NCBI GenBank assembly: GCA_009711785.1
Contig: VENA01000035.1
Coordinates: forward strand, 1 to 36,028
Direction: 5' to 3'
Length of the DNA stretch: 36,028 bases
Origin: Bacillota bacterium
GTDB lineage: Bacteria > Bacillota > Clostridia > Tissierellales > MES13
Shown: in pieces, positions 24,200 to 32,956 of the stretch
How positions within the stretch are numbered: position 1 is the stretch's first letter
Layout: every line of letters starts with the position of its first letter
Notes under the pieces: generated by a model
Database searches by the model: none
Told to the model about the DNA's origin: nothing
Seen by the model: only the letters and a program-made list of their open reading frames with translations
Translations under genes and position numbers: made by a program

Positions 24200-25012
24200 T
24201 TATATCTTTTTCATTTTCTTAACAAATACATTAACTGCTATGATATTTAAAGAGGTCATTCTTTCAATCTCTTCTATTATATTTTTTTGCATTTTTTTAA
24301 CAAATGGTACAATTTTTATACCATATTTTATAGTTATATCTAAGTTTATAATGATTCCCTCTTCCTTAGCAACTATATATATATTAGAGGCCTTTAATAA
24401 AGAATCCATCTTTTCACAGGCATATTTAGTTAATTCCCTTATAACACTATGGGATATTGTATATTTACCTAGATAACTAAATGTTGGTCTGACAACCGTC
24501 TTTTCATATATCTGTTGTGGATTATTTTTTTTACCTGTTAAAACTTTTAATTTATCTATGAAATAACCAGAAAAATCCTTTTTTATCTCAAAAGTAGGTA
24601 CTGGTATTACATGCTTTCCTTCTCTATTTCTATATTTTTTTGCTATTTTTATATCTTCTTTATTAGATATATCTTCTATATAAATCTTTTTAGATATTTC
24701 TGGTAAATTTAATGCCTTTGCTATTTTTACAACCATTCTATCTGAAGTTCCTAATATCAATATTTTTTTAGGTTTAACTTCCTCGATAGCTTTAATAACT
24801 CCCATTTTATGGTCATTATCCATGAATAAAGCTCTTTTTACAGCACTAACTATGGATTTTTCTCTCTTTGCAGATTTACCTGCAATAACTTTTGTTCCTT
24901 TTATAAATAATCCATCATCTATTATACATTCTATATTCTTTTCTTTTGCTATAATAATTGCTTTATGACTCTTTCCAGTTCCACTTTCTCCTACTAACGC
25001 TACTACTTCCAT
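24200..25012 (-). CDS. P-loop NTPase fused to an Asp23/Gls24-like domain, function unknown
   Basis: 270 residues. A Walker A motif GESGTGKS (8-15) opens an NTP-binding domain (about 1-140). The C-terminal half (about 175-265; VVRPTFSYLGKYTISHSVI then EGIIINLDITIKYGIKIVPF) has the pattern of Asp23/Gls24 (DUF322) alkaline-shock-type envelope proteins. No membrane segment or signal is seen. The combination suggests an ATP-dependent partner of Asp23-type proteins, but no function is established. It stands alone, with its own GGAGG ribosome binding site, between etfA and gdhA. Domain assignment to the Asp23 family is from pattern recognition only. Confidence 0.75.
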   Translation of the reverse strand: MEVVALVGESGTGKSHKAIIIAKEKNIECIIDDGLFIKGTKVIAGKSAKREKSIVSAVKRALFMDNDHKMGVIKAIEEVKPKKILILGTSDRMVVKIAKALNLPEISKKIYIEDISNKEDIKIAKKYRNREGKHVIPVPTFEIKKDFSGYFIDKLKVLTGKKNNPQQIYEKTVVRPTFSYLGKYTISHSVIRELTKYACEKMDSLLKASNIYIVAKEEGIIINLDITIKYGIKIVPFVKKMQKNIIEEIERMTSLNIIAVNVFVKKMKKI

Positions 25013-25152
25013 ATATTTTCCTCCATGAAATTATATTCATTTGAATTTATTCATATACATTAATCTTAACATATTAATGTTATTATGAAAACTAAATGAA
25101 TATATTACCATAAAATACACAATATTTTTCATAAATGGATACCAAAAGAAAA

Positions 25153-25173
25153 GAAATCCTAATTTAGGATTTC
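25153..25173 (-). terminator. Terminator of the bcd-etfBA operon
   Basis: Stem GAAATCCTA (25153-25161) and TAGGATTTC (25165-25173) with a 3-base loop and a T-rich run on the minus strand. It lies 12 bases after the etfA stop. Confidence 0.82.
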
Positions 25174-25184
25174 CTTTCTTCTAT

Positions 25185-26231
25185 TTATTCATTTGAAGTT
25201 GCTACTTCTTTAAATGTATCTATAATATCATCTACGTTATCTAAAGCTTCAATTAACTGAGGGATAACCTCATAAAGGTCTCCTACTATTCCATAATCAG
25301 CTACTTTAAATATAGCTGCTTCAGGATCTTTATTAATTGCTACTATACAATCCGAGTTTTGCATACCAGCTAAATGCTGTATAGCTCCTGATATACCACA
25401 AGCTATATAAAGTTTAGGTCTTACAGTTGTTCCTGTCTGACCAACTTGATGGGCATGGTCTATCCATCCTGAATCAACTAATGGTCTTGAAGAACCAACA
25501 ACTCCACCTAATTTATTAGCTAGCTTTTCTATTAAGTCAAAACCTTCTTTTTTACCTAAACCTCTTCCTCCTGAGACGATTATTTCAGAATCTTCTAAGG
25601 ATACCTTTGCCTTTTCATGCTTAACTCTTTTTTCTACTTTAGCTTTAATATCTTTTTCTTTTATATCAACTTCAATCTTTTCTATTTCACCATTTCTACC
25701 CTCATCATAATGGGCTTTTTCCATAACACCTGGTCTTACTGTACACATTTGTGGCCTATGATCTGGACAAATAATAGTAGCTAATAAATTTCCACCAAAG
25801 GCTGGCCTTGTTTGAAGTAACTTTTTATCTTCATCATCTATTTCTAGTTTTGTACAATCTGCTGTAAGACCTGTTTTTAATCTAGCTGATATTCTAGGAC
25901 CTAAATCTCTTCCTATTGTAGTTGCACCTATCATTAAAATTTCAGGTTTTCTTTCGTTAACAAAATCGCATATAACACTAGTATATCCCTCTGTTGTATA
26001 TACTTCTAATAATTTATCTTCTGCATATAAAACTCTATCCGCTCCATACTTTACTAAATCTAGTGCTAAATTATCTATATCATTACCAAGTAATACACAT
26101 GTTAAATCAACACCTAGTTTATCAGCAATTTTTCTACCTTCTCCTATAAGTTCTACAGATACATTTAAAAGCTCACCTTCTCTTTGTTCTGTTAAAACCC
26201 ATACACCTTTATACTCATTTAAATCAGTCAT
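25185..26231 (-). CDS. etfA: Electron transfer flavoprotein alpha subunit
   Basis: 348 residues. The C-terminal FAD domain carries SSRPLVDSGW (247-256), GQTGTTVRPKLY (264-275) and CGISGAIQH (278-286). The N-terminal domain is the ETF alpha/beta fold. With EtfB it passes electrons between acyl-CoA dehydrogenase and other carriers. Bcd-Etf complexes of clostridia can bifurcate electrons from NADH to ferredoxin and crotonyl-CoA. No extra ferredoxin domain is fused at the N-terminus. It is the last gene of the bcd-etfB-etfA operon, 17 bases after etfB. Confidence 0.96.
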   Translation of the reverse strand: MTDLNEYKGVWVLTEQREGELLNVSVELIGEGRKIADKLGVDLTCVLLGNDIDNLALDLVKYGADRVLYAEDKLLEVYTTEGYTSVICDFVNERKPEILMIGATTIGRDLGPRISARLKTGLTADCTKLEIDDEDKKLLQTRPAFGGNLLATIICPDHRPQMCTVRPGVMEKAHYDEGRNGEIEKIEVDIKEKDIKAKVEKRVKHEKAKVSLEDSEIIVSGGRGLGKKEGFDLIEKLANKLGGVVGSSRPLVDSGWIDHAHQVGQTGTTVRPKLYIACGISGAIQHLAGMQNSDCIVAINKDPEAAIFKVADYGIVGDLYEVIPQLIEALDNVDDIIDTFKEVATSNE

Positions 26232-26248
26232 ATTATCCCTCCTTATCC

Positions 26249-27034
26249 TTATATAACCTGTCTTTGTTTTAATTTTACAATTAACTCATTAACAGCTTCT
26301 TCAGTTGATCCTTTAAGTAATTCTCCTTCTTTTTTAGGTTTAGCAGTTTCAGTTTTCTTAACTCTTGTCGGTGAACCTTTTAATCCTATTTGAGTAGTAT
26401 CAACAACTATATCATCAACACCCCAAATTTCTATTTCTTTATTAGTGGATTTATATATACCACTTATAGATTCATATCTTGGTTTATTTAATTCTTTAAT
26501 AGCTGTTAAAAGTACAGGCATTTCAGAGTTAATAATATAATATCCATCTTCTACAGCCCTATTTGCCTTTACCCTTTGTTTTTCTATATCTAAGTTTTCT
26601 ACATAGGTGATTTGTGGTATTTCTAGATGCTCTGCTATCTGTGGTCCAACTTGTGCTGTGTCTCCATCAATAGCCTGTCTTCCACAGAATATAATATCGT
26701 AATTTTTAATTTTTTTAATTGCTCCTGCCAAAATTGTCGAGGTTGCCCATGTATCAGAACCTGCAAATGCTCTATCACTTAATAAAATAGCTTTATCGGC
26801 TCCCATAGCTAGAGCCTCTCTTAAAGCATTTTTAGCCTGACTAGGCCCCATAGATAATACAGTTACATTAACATCTTCTAATTTATCTTTAATTCTTAAA
26901 GCCTCTTCTAAGGCATTTTTATCATCAGGATTTATAATACTTGGTACCCCTTTTCTAATCAATGTTCCCTTTTCAGGATCTATTCTAACTTCGTTAGTAT
27001 CAGGAACTTGCTTTATACAAACAATAATCTCCAT
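26249..27034 (-). CDS. etfB: Electron transfer flavoprotein beta subunit
   Basis: 261 residues. Starts MEIIVCIKQVPDTNEVRIDP, typical of EtfB. The nucleotide loop AIDGDTAQVGP (121-131) and the ETF-beta signature region (about 155-175; VKANRAVEDGYYIINSEMPV) are intact. In bifurcating ETFs the second FAD sits here. It pairs with EtfA to serve the butyryl-CoA dehydrogenase encoded directly upstream. Spacing to bcd is 21 bases and to etfA 17 bases, a tight operon. Confidence 0.96.
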   Translation of the reverse strand: MEIIVCIKQVPDTNEVRIDPEKGTLIRKGVPSIINPDDKNALEEALRIKDKLEDVNVTVLSMGPSQAKNALREALAMGADKAILLSDRAFAGSDTWATSTILAGAIKKIKNYDIIFCGRQAIDGDTAQVGPQIAEHLEIPQITYVENLDIEKQRVKANRAVEDGYYIINSEMPVLLTAIKELNKPRYESISGIYKSTNKEIEIWGVDDIVVDTTQIGLKGSPTRVKKTETAKPKKEGELLKGSTEEAVNELIVKLKQRQVI

Positions 27035-27055
27035 TTTTATTCCTCCCTTTTTAGA

Positions 27056-28195
27056 TTACCTTAAAACTGAACCTGCAATAACCATCTTTTGAACCTCAGA
27101 TGTTCCTTCATATATCTCAGTTATTTTTGCATCTCTCATCATTCTTTCAACAGGATAATCTTTAGTAAATCCATATCCTCCATGTAATTGTACTGCCTTT
27201 GTAGTAACTTCCATAGCTGCTTCTGATGCAAATAATTTAGCCATAGCTGCTTCTTTACCATAAGACTCTCCATTAGCTTTTTTATAAGCAGCATTATATA
27301 CAAGCCATCTAGCAGCATTTATTTTAGTTTCCATCTCTGCTATCATCCATTGCAGCCCTTGGAATTTAGCAATAGGTCTATTAAATTGCTCCCTTTCTTT
27401 AACATATTTTATAGACTCATCCATGGCTCCCTGGGCTATACCTAGAGCTTGAGCAGCTATTCCTATTCTACCTCCATCTAAGGTTTTCATTGCTATTTTA
27501 AATCCTTTACCCTCTTTACCTAATAAATTTTCCTTTGGTACCTTACAGTTTTCAAATACAAGCTCAGTAGTTGAAGATGCCCTAATACCTAACTTTTCTT
27601 CAACCTTACCTATTGAAAATCCTTCAAAATCCTTCTCAACAATAAAAGCACTTATTCCTCTTGTTCCCTTTGATTTATCAGTCATTGCAAATATAATATA
27701 AACATCCGCTTGTCCACCGTTTGTTATAAATATTTTTGATCCATTTAGTATATAATGATCTCCTTTAAGTTTTGCAGTTGTTTGCTGTCCTGAAGCGTCA
27801 GTACCTGCATTAGGCTCTGTTAAACCAAAAGCTCCAATTTTTTCACCACTAGCTAAGGGTTTTAAATACTTTTCTTTCTGCTCTTTATTTCCAAACTTAT
27901 AAATAGGCCAACACCCTAAAGAAGTGTGGGCAGATAGTATAACTCCAGTCGTTGCACATTTTTTAGATAATTCCTCAACAGCTATTGCATATGCAACTTC
28001 TTCTCCCCCAGCACCGTTATACTCCTTTGGAAAAGGAATTCCAAGCATATCATATTTACCCATTTTCTTAACATTTTCCCTTGGATACTTTTCTGTCTCA
28101 TCAATCTCTGCTGCAATTGGTTCTACCTCATTTTCAGCAAATTCTCTCATAACCTTTCTAATCATCTCTTGCTCTTTGGTCAATTTAAATTCCAT
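27056..28195 (-). CDS. bcd: Acyl-CoA dehydrogenase, butyryl-CoA dehydrogenase type
   Basis: 379 residues, standard length. Visible motifs: [16 protein letters not shown] (substrate/FAD), [10 protein letters not shown], the helix [17 protein letters not shown], and IYEGTSEVQ near the C-terminus with catalytic base Glu363. It reduces crotonyl-CoA to butyryl-CoA, or does the reverse, with FAD and the ETF encoded next to it. It is the first gene of bcd-etfB-etfA, with a Rex box just upstream of its ribosome binding site. The other C4 genes (crt, hbd, thl) are not beside it here, so branched or short acyl-CoA substrates cannot be excluded. Confidence 0.93.
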   Translation of the reverse strand: MEFKLTKEQEMIRKVMREFAENEVEPIAAEIDETEKYPRENVKKMGKYDMLGIPFPKEYNGAGGEEVAYAIAVEELSKKCATTGVILSAHTSLGCWPIYKFGNKEQKEKYLKPLASGEKIGAFGLTEPNAGTDASGQQTTAKLKGDHYILNGSKIFITNGGQADVYIIFAMTDKSKGTRGISAFIVEKDFEGFSIGKVEEKLGIRASSTTELVFENCKVPKENLLGKEGKGFKIAMKTLDGGRIGIAAQALGIAQGAMDESIKYVKEREQFNRPIAKFQGLQWMIAEMETKINAARWLVYNAAYKKANGESYGKEAAMAKLFASEAAMEVTTKAVQLHGGYGFTKDYPVERMMRDAKITEIYEGTSEVQKMVIAGSVLR

Positions 28196-28225
28196 ATTTC
28201 CCCCTCCTTATTATATGTAAATAAT

Positions 28226-28243
28226 TTGTTAATAAAATAACAT
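28226..28243. promoter_or_regulatory. Rex operator upstream of bcd
   Basis: TTGTTAATAAAATAACAT matches 12 of the 14 fixed positions of TTGTTAAnnnnTTAACAA. It lies 31 bases before the bcd ATG. Rex is encoded next door, so NADH/NAD+-dependent repression of bcd-etfBA is likely. Confidence 0.75.
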
Positions 28244-28309
28244 CGCAAATCAAAAAAACTCTACTATTATAATATCAAAATTTCATAATATTTTAAATGA
28301 TAAAACTAA

Positions 28310-28333
28310 AAAGACCATCTATAGATGGTCTTT
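28310..28333 (-). terminator. Terminator of rex
   Basis: Stem AAAGACCATC (28310-28319) and GATGGTCTTT (28324-28333) with loop TATA; a T run follows on the minus strand. It overlaps the rex stop codon and separates rex from bcd. Confidence 0.9.
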
Positions 28334-28961
28334 ATTTTTCTGCGTTTTGTTTTAATAGATAGGATAAAGTAAATAAACTTTCATTTAAATGAACATTTTC
28401 TACCGTTACTCCCTCTGGTACCTTTAAATCTGCAGGAGCAAAATTCCATATTCCCTTCACTCCACATTTTGCTAATCTATCAGCAATATCTTGGCTACCA
28501 TATTTCGGAGTACATATAATACCTATTTCTATACCGTTTTCTTCAACAAATTCTTCTAAGTCGTCCACATCTCCTATTTCAATATCTTTAATTCTTAAAC
28601 CTATCATTTTAGGATTTTTATCAAAAATACCTAATAAATTAAATCCTGCATCTTCAAAACCTTTATAATTTGCTATCGCTTGACCTAAATTACCTGCACC
28701 TATCAATACTGTTTTATATGATTTGTTAAGTCCAAGTATTTTTCCTAATTCAACATGCAATCCTTCAACATTATATCCGTAGCCCTGTTGTCCGAATCCT
28801 CCAAAATTATTTAAATCTTGTCTTATTTGTGATGCTGTAAAGCCTGTTAATCTACTTAATTCCTTTGAAGAAATTCTTCTAATATCATTTTCTAATAACT
28901 CTGATAAATATCTAAAATATTTAGGTAGTCTTCTTATTACAGCCATAGAAACTTTTTTCAT
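28332..28961 (-). CDS. rex: Redox-sensing transcriptional repressor Rex
   Basis: 209 residues. The N-terminal winged helix (about 1-80) includes the DNA-contact stretch GFTASQIRQDLNNFGGFGQQGYGY. The Rossmann domain follows, with the NAD(H) loop GAGNLGQAIANY (88-99). It binds DNA when NAD+ is high and lets go when NADH rises. It controls fermentation and respiration genes. A Rex box overlaps the -10 of its own promoter, so autoregulation is likely. A second box is in front of bcd and a weaker one near gdhA. Its ribosome binding site is GAGGTGA. Confidence 0.97.
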   Translation of the reverse strand: MKKVSMAVIRRLPKYFRYLSELLENDIRRISSKELSRLTGFTASQIRQDLNNFGGFGQQGYGYNVEGLHVELGKILGLNKSYKTVLIGAGNLGQAIANYKGFEDAGFNLLGIFDKNPKMIGLRIKDIEIGDVDDLEEFVEENGIEIGIICTPKYGSQDIADRLAKCGVKGIWNFAPADLKVPEGVTVENVHLNESLFTLSYLLKQNAEK

Positions 28962-29026
28962 TGATAGTCACCTCGCTTCATAATATATATTTTTATTATT
29001 ACACATAGTTGAATTAATACAATACT

Positions 29027-29044
29027 ATGTTAATTATATAACAA
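29027..29044. promoter_or_regulatory. Rex operator at the rex promoter
   Basis: ATGTTAATTATATAACAA; its complement TTGTTATATAATTAACAT matches 12 of 14 fixed positions of the Rex motif. It covers the -10 of the rex promoter, the expected place for autorepression. Confidence 0.8.
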
Positions 29045-29062
29045 ACTTTGTATATAAGTCAA
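29033..29062 (-). promoter_or_regulatory. Sigma-A promoter of rex
   Basis: Minus strand: TTGACT (29057-29062), 18 bases, TATAAT (29033-29038). The start would be near 29026, about 65 bases before the rex ATG. Confidence 0.8.
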
Positions 29063-29323
29063 TACTTTATTTGTAAATTTTTTCTTTGCAGTAATGCGGA
29101 AAAATTTAACTATTAAAAACATTACAAAATCCAATTAATACTTATTCTCATTCATAGTATACCAGAAAAAAATATGCTTGTTAAGTCTTCTACAAAATTA
29201 AAATATTATCGATGATATAATCTGCCTATTTTTAATCTCGCTAATAAAATATTTAATCGAATAAAATTATATATTATTTATTTTAAAAAATCAATTGGTG
29301 TAATTTTCATTGTAAATATCGAT
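29063..29323. other. Intergenic stretch without recognisable gene
   Basis: Strongly AT-rich DNA between the rex promoter and the terminator of the P5C dehydrogenase gene. No open frame with a ribosome binding site, no repeat and no tRNA-like fold was found. Confidence 0.6.
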
Positions 29324-29363
29324 AAAAAGCCTTAATAATTAAAAATAATTATTAAGGCTTTTT
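29324..29363 (-). terminator. Terminator of the proline-catabolism operon
   Basis: Perfect 17-bp stem, AAAAAGCCTTAATAATT (29324-29340) with its complement at 29347-29363, and a 6-base loop. A T run is part of the arm on the minus strand. It is 13 bases after the dehydrogenase stop. Confidence 0.92.
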
Positions 29364-29376
29364 ATCTGCTTTCTCT

Positions 29377-31008
29377 TTATTCTTCTTTCATATATGGGTA
29401 TCTATAATCCTTTGGTGGATTAAAGTTTTCCTTAATAACCCTAGGATTCATCCATCTTATTAAGTTAAGTTTACTCCCTGCCTTATCATTTGTTCCTGAA
29501 TTTCTTGAACCTCCAAATGGTTGTTTTCCTACAACTGCACCAGTCGGCTTATCATTTATATAAAAATTACCTGCAGCATAGTAAAGTTTCTTTTCAATTT
29601 TTTCTATAGCTTCTCTATCTAATGCAAAACATCCACCTGTAAGGCCATAATCAGATGTTTCATTACATATATCTAGAGTCTTAATAAAATCTTTATCTTT
29701 ATAAACATAGATAGTTAATACTGGACCAAATATTTCTTCTTCCATTGTCTTAAATTTAGGATTAGTTGTTTCAATAATAGTAGGGGTAATAAAATAACCT
29801 TTACTTAAATCGTATTCTCCTCCACATATTATTTGAGCTTCTTCTGACTTATTAGCATAATCTATATACCCTTTAATTTTATTAAATGCAGTTTCATCTA
29901 TAACAGCCCCTACAAAGGTAGTAAAGTCTTCAACATCTCCCATTTTTAATGTTTTCATATCATTAATTAACTTTTCCTTAACCTTAGGAAAAATGCTTTC
30001 AGGTATATATGCTCTAGAAGCAGCTGAACATTTCTGTCCCTGATATTCAAATGCTCCCCTAATAAGTGCAGTAACTAATGAATCTATCTCTGCTGATTTA
30101 TGGGCAAATACAAAATCCTTCCCGCCTGTTTCTCCAACTATGCGTGGATAGCTTTTATATCTTTTTATATTTTTACCTACCTTTTCCCACATACCTTTAA
30201 AAACTTTAGTTGAACCTGTAAAATGTATACCTGAAAAATTTTCATTCTTCATAATAACATCAGAAATCAAGCTACCATCACCTGGTATAAAGTTTATTAC
30301 TCCTTTTGGTAAACCTGCCTTTTGTAACAGTTTCATAAAGAAATAATTTGAATAAACTGAAGCTGAAGCTGGTTTCCAATTTACAACATTCCCCACCACA
30401 GCTGGAGCTGTAGGTAAGTTAGCAGCTATAGAAGTGAAATTAAATGGAGTTACAGCAAATATAAAACCTTCAAGGGGTCTATACTCCATTCTATTCCATG
30501 AAATATTGCTAGAATCTGCTCCTTCATTATATAAGTCAGTCATATAATATGCATTATATCTTAAAAAATCAATTAACTCGCAGGCTGAATCTATCTCAGC
30601 TTGGAAAACAGTTTTACTTTGACATAACATAGTTGAAGCATTTATAGTAGATCTAAAAGGTCCACTTAATAATTCAGCTGCTTTTAAAAATATAGATGCT
30701 CTATGTTCATAGGACATTTCATCCCACTTTCTTTTAGCCTCTAAAGAAGCTTTTATTGCCATTTCAACTTCCTTTTTAGTTGCTCTATGATAAGTAGCTA
30801 AAACATGGTTTTTATTATGGGGCATCACGCATGTTCCTATATTCCCGGTTTTTACTTCTTCCCCCCCGATAATCAAAGGAATTTCTATCTGTTTACTTTT
30901 AAGCTCCTTTAATTTTTTCTTAATTTCTATCCTTTCTTTACTGCCGGGTTCGTAGGATAGTACTTTTTCATTTTCCGGTTTTCTTACTTTAAAATAACTA
31001 TTTGTCAT
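29377..31008 (-). CDS. pruA: L-glutamate gamma-semialdehyde (P5C) dehydrogenase, ALDH4 type
   Basis: 543 residues. Aldehyde-dehydrogenase motifs: AVTPFNFTS (185-193), NWKPA with Lys212, HFTGSTKVF, GETGGKDFV with Glu293, and QGQKCSAASR with catalytic Cys327. The long N-terminus (LSYEPGSKERIEIKKKLKEL) and overall length match the ALDH4A1-like class of 1-pyrroline-5-carboxylate dehydrogenase. It oxidises glutamate semialdehyde to glutamate with NAD+. It is the last gene of an operon whose upstream genes encode a multi-subunit flavin/iron-sulfur amine dehydrogenase, which strongly suggests a proline-to-glutamate pathway. Confidence 0.93.
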   Translation of the reverse strand: MTNSYFKVRKPENEKVLSYEPGSKERIEIKKKLKELKSKQIEIPLIIGGEEVKTGNIGTCVMPHNKNHVLATYHRATKKEVEMAIKASLEAKRKWDEMSYEHRASIFLKAAELLSGPFRSTINASTMLCQSKTVFQAEIDSACELIDFLRYNAYYMTDLYNEGADSSNISWNRMEYRPLEGFIFAVTPFNFTSIAANLPTAPAVVGNVVNWKPASASVYSNYFFMKLLQKAGLPKGVINFIPGDGSLISDVIMKNENFSGIHFTGSTKVFKGMWEKVGKNIKRYKSYPRIVGETGGKDFVFAHKSAEIDSLVTALIRGAFEYQGQKCSAASRAYIPESIFPKVKEKLINDMKTLKMGDVEDFTTFVGAVIDETAFNKIKGYIDYANKSEEAQIICGGEYDLSKGYFITPTIIETTNPKFKTMEEEIFGPVLTIYVYKDKDFIKTLDICNETSDYGLTGGCFALDREAIEKIEKKLYYAAGNFYINDKPTGAVVGKQPFGGSRNSGTNDKAGSKLNLIRWMNPRVIKENFNPPKDYRYPYMKEE

Positions 31009-31031
31009 TAAAACTCCCCCTGTTTTTAATT

Positions 31032-32180
31032 TTATACAACTGATGGTTCAAATATTAAATTACCCTCTTTAAACCTTTTTAGATTATACATATCAATAGG
31101 CAATGTTGTATTTTTACCTAAAATTGTCTCTGCTATTAATAGTCCTGTAGCAGGGCCTAGCATAAATCCATGTCCACTAAATCCCACTGCTAAATAAAAA
31201 CCTTCTATTTCATCAACTGCCCCTAATATTGGCTGTCTATCTGGACTAAGATTATATAGCCCTGCCCAACTTCGTATTAACCTTAAATCCTTTAAAGGAG
31301 GTAAAACCTTTGTAATAGTTGATGTCATTTCATCAAGGAACTCCCAACCTGAAGTAATTCTTAAATCCTTAGGCTCATTAGAATCCCCTCTGCCCATAAT
31401 AATTCCTCCATGGGGCACTTGTTGACAGTAAAAATTTAATGAAAAAGATATTATCATAGGTTTTATAATAGGTTTTATAGGCTCAGTCACTAATATTTGA
31501 TGTCTTTCTGAAAATACAGGTATATCTAGATTTACCATTTTCCCAATAACTTGTGCATGCCCTCCAGCGGCATTAACTACAATATTTGTTTTAATAGTTC
31601 CTTTATTAGTTTTTACACCTTCGATTTTACCTTTATTAGTTAAAATATCAGTAACTAAAGTATGTTTATATATATTAACCCCTAACCTCTTAGCTGCTTT
31701 AGCAAATGCTAAGGTAGTATGAAAAGGATTTAAATGTCCATCCTTTTCATAATATGTAGCACTTTTTAATCCTTTAGTATTTAAAATAGGTACTAACTCT
31801 TTTGCTTCCTTTAAATTTATAAGCCTTGATGATATACCTAATTTATTTTGAAGTTTAACATTTTTTATAAATTGTTCATGTTCTTTTTCAGTACTTGCCA
31901 GTACTAAATATCCTCCTTGCTTAAATTCTAAATCCCTTTCATATTCTAATTCTTCTTTTGCATTTTTAAAAAAGTCATAGGATAATTTAGCCATTTTACA
32001 ATTTCTTTCAGTGCCCCATTGCTGTCTTATGCCAGCACCACATCTTCCTGTTGATCCACTAGCTAAATAATCTTTTTCTAATAAAACAATATCTTTAACA
32101 CCTTTTTTAGAAAGATTATAAGCTATAGAACAACCTGAGATTCCTCCCCCTATAATTACAACATTAGCTGTCTTTTTCAT
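31032..32180 (-). CDS. FAD-dependent DAO-family oxidoreductase, catalytic subunit of proline-dehydrogenase-like complex
   Basis: 382 residues. The N-terminal FAD loop VVIIGGGISGCSIAYNL is followed by SGSTGRCGAGIRQQWGTE, a pattern seen in the beta subunit of dye-linked L-proline dehydrogenase and in HcnC/SoxB-like enzymes. The C-terminal SPDRQPILGAVDEIEGFYLAVGFSGHGFMLGP closes the FAD site. It would oxidise an imino acid, most likely L-proline, to P5C given the adjacent P5C dehydrogenase. Hydroxyproline, D-proline or sarcosine remain possible. Its start overlaps the end of the BFD-like gene by 17 bases, with GGAGG 7 bases before the ATG. Confidence 0.88.
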   Translation of the reverse strand: MKKTANVVIIGGGISGCSIAYNLSKKGVKDIVLLEKDYLASGSTGRCGAGIRQQWGTERNCKMAKLSYDFFKNAKEELEYERDLEFKQGGYLVLASTEKEHEQFIKNVKLQNKLGISSRLINLKEAKELVPILNTKGLKSATYYEKDGHLNPFHTTLAFAKAAKRLGVNIYKHTLVTDILTNKGKIEGVKTNKGTIKTNIVVNAAGGHAQVIGKMVNLDIPVFSERHQILVTEPIKPIIKPMIISFSLNFYCQQVPHGGIIMGRGDSNEPKDLRITSGWEFLDEMTSTITKVLPPLKDLRLIRSWAGLYNLSPDRQPILGAVDEIEGFYLAVGFSGHGFMLGPATGLLIAETILGKNTTLPIDMYNLKRFKEGNLIFEPSVV

Positions 32181-32448
32181 CTTCTAACCTCCCATCTTTA
32201 ATTAAACCTAACTTTATCCCCTTAACAGGAGGTCTAAAAGTAGCAGGCATTAAATCTTTAATAGGTATCTTTGTAATATCTGAAATCTCTTTTAATACAA
32301 GTAAAGTACATGTTCTTCCTTGACAGGGGCCCATTCCTACCCTAAGTATTCTTTTTATTTCTTCAAAGGTTGTAAATCCTTCATTAATTACCTTTCTAAT
32401 ATCTTCTTTTGTTACATCTGAACATCTACATATGATAGTTTCATCCAT
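32164..32448 (-). CDS. BFD-like [2Fe-2S]-binding protein
   Basis: 94 residues. Cys7 and Cys9 (ICRCSDVT) with Cys42 and Cys47 (GMGPCQGRTC) form the bacterioferritin-associated-ferredoxin type 2Fe-2S site. In related proline dehydrogenase and Hcn-type enzymes this module is usually the C-terminal domain of the alpha subunit; here it is a separate gene. Expected role: electron relay between the two flavoproteins. It begins 2 bases after the ferredoxin-like gene and overlaps the catalytic flavoprotein gene by 17 bases. Confidence 0.88.
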   Translation of the reverse strand: MDETIICRCSDVTKEDIRKVINEGFTTFEEIKRILRVGMGPCQGRTCTLLVLKEISDITKIPIKDLMPATFRPPVKGIKLGLIKDGRLEDEKDS

Positions 32449-32450
32449 CT

Positions 32451-32942
32451 CTATTCCCCCTTCAGTCTGATATTTCTTATATCTTTAATATATCTTTTAT
32501 CGATAGATATACTTACTATAGGGGTTTTATCTAACCCTTTTGAGTTTAAAACATTAATAACCTCTACATCTGTGATATATTCTCCTAATCTATTTAATCC
32601 CTTTACTACTTCTCCCTTTTTAGGTAAGGGTAAAAATTCATAGGGTATTTTTACTAATGCTTTATCCAAAGAGTAGGTCATATCAACAACCATAATAGCA
32701 AGTCCAGGGCATTTACTTATACATAAACCACATCCATTACATTTTTCAAAATCAATTTTAGGTAAATCATTTATATCTTTAAATTCTTTTATAGCTTTTC
32801 TTTTACAAGCAGTAAAACAAGGATTACAAGGTATTTTCTCGAAACATTCTATAATTGCCACAGCCTTTTTATTAAGTCTTTCTTTATTAGGAAATACCTT
32901 CTCAATATCTTCTTTAGTTGCTACACCATCAACCTTTAACAT
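32451..32942 (-). CDS. 4Fe-4S ferredoxin-like subunit
   Basis: 163 residues from the preferred start. One classical cluster motif is CNGCGLCISKCPG (Cys68, 71, 74, 78). A second, less regular group lies before it: ECFEKIPCNPCFTAC (Cys33, 39, 42, 46). Two 4Fe-4S centres are therefore likely. The C-terminal half (about 90-163) has no cysteines and may contact the other subunits. An ATG two codons upstream (32948) is too close to AGGAGG; the ATG at 32942 has 7-base spacing and is preferred. Its role is electron transfer within the complex, possibly out to ferredoxin or quinone pools. Confidence 0.87.
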   Translation of the reverse strand: MLKVDGVATKEDIEKVFPNKERLNKKAVAIIECFEKIPCNPCFTACKRKAIKEFKDINDLPKIDFEKCNGCGLCISKCPGLAIMVVDMTYSLDKALVKIPYEFLPLPKKGEVVKGLNRLGEYITDVEVINVLNSKGLDKTPIVSISIDKRYIKDIRNIRLKGE

Positions 32943-32956
32943 ATCCATACCTCCTA

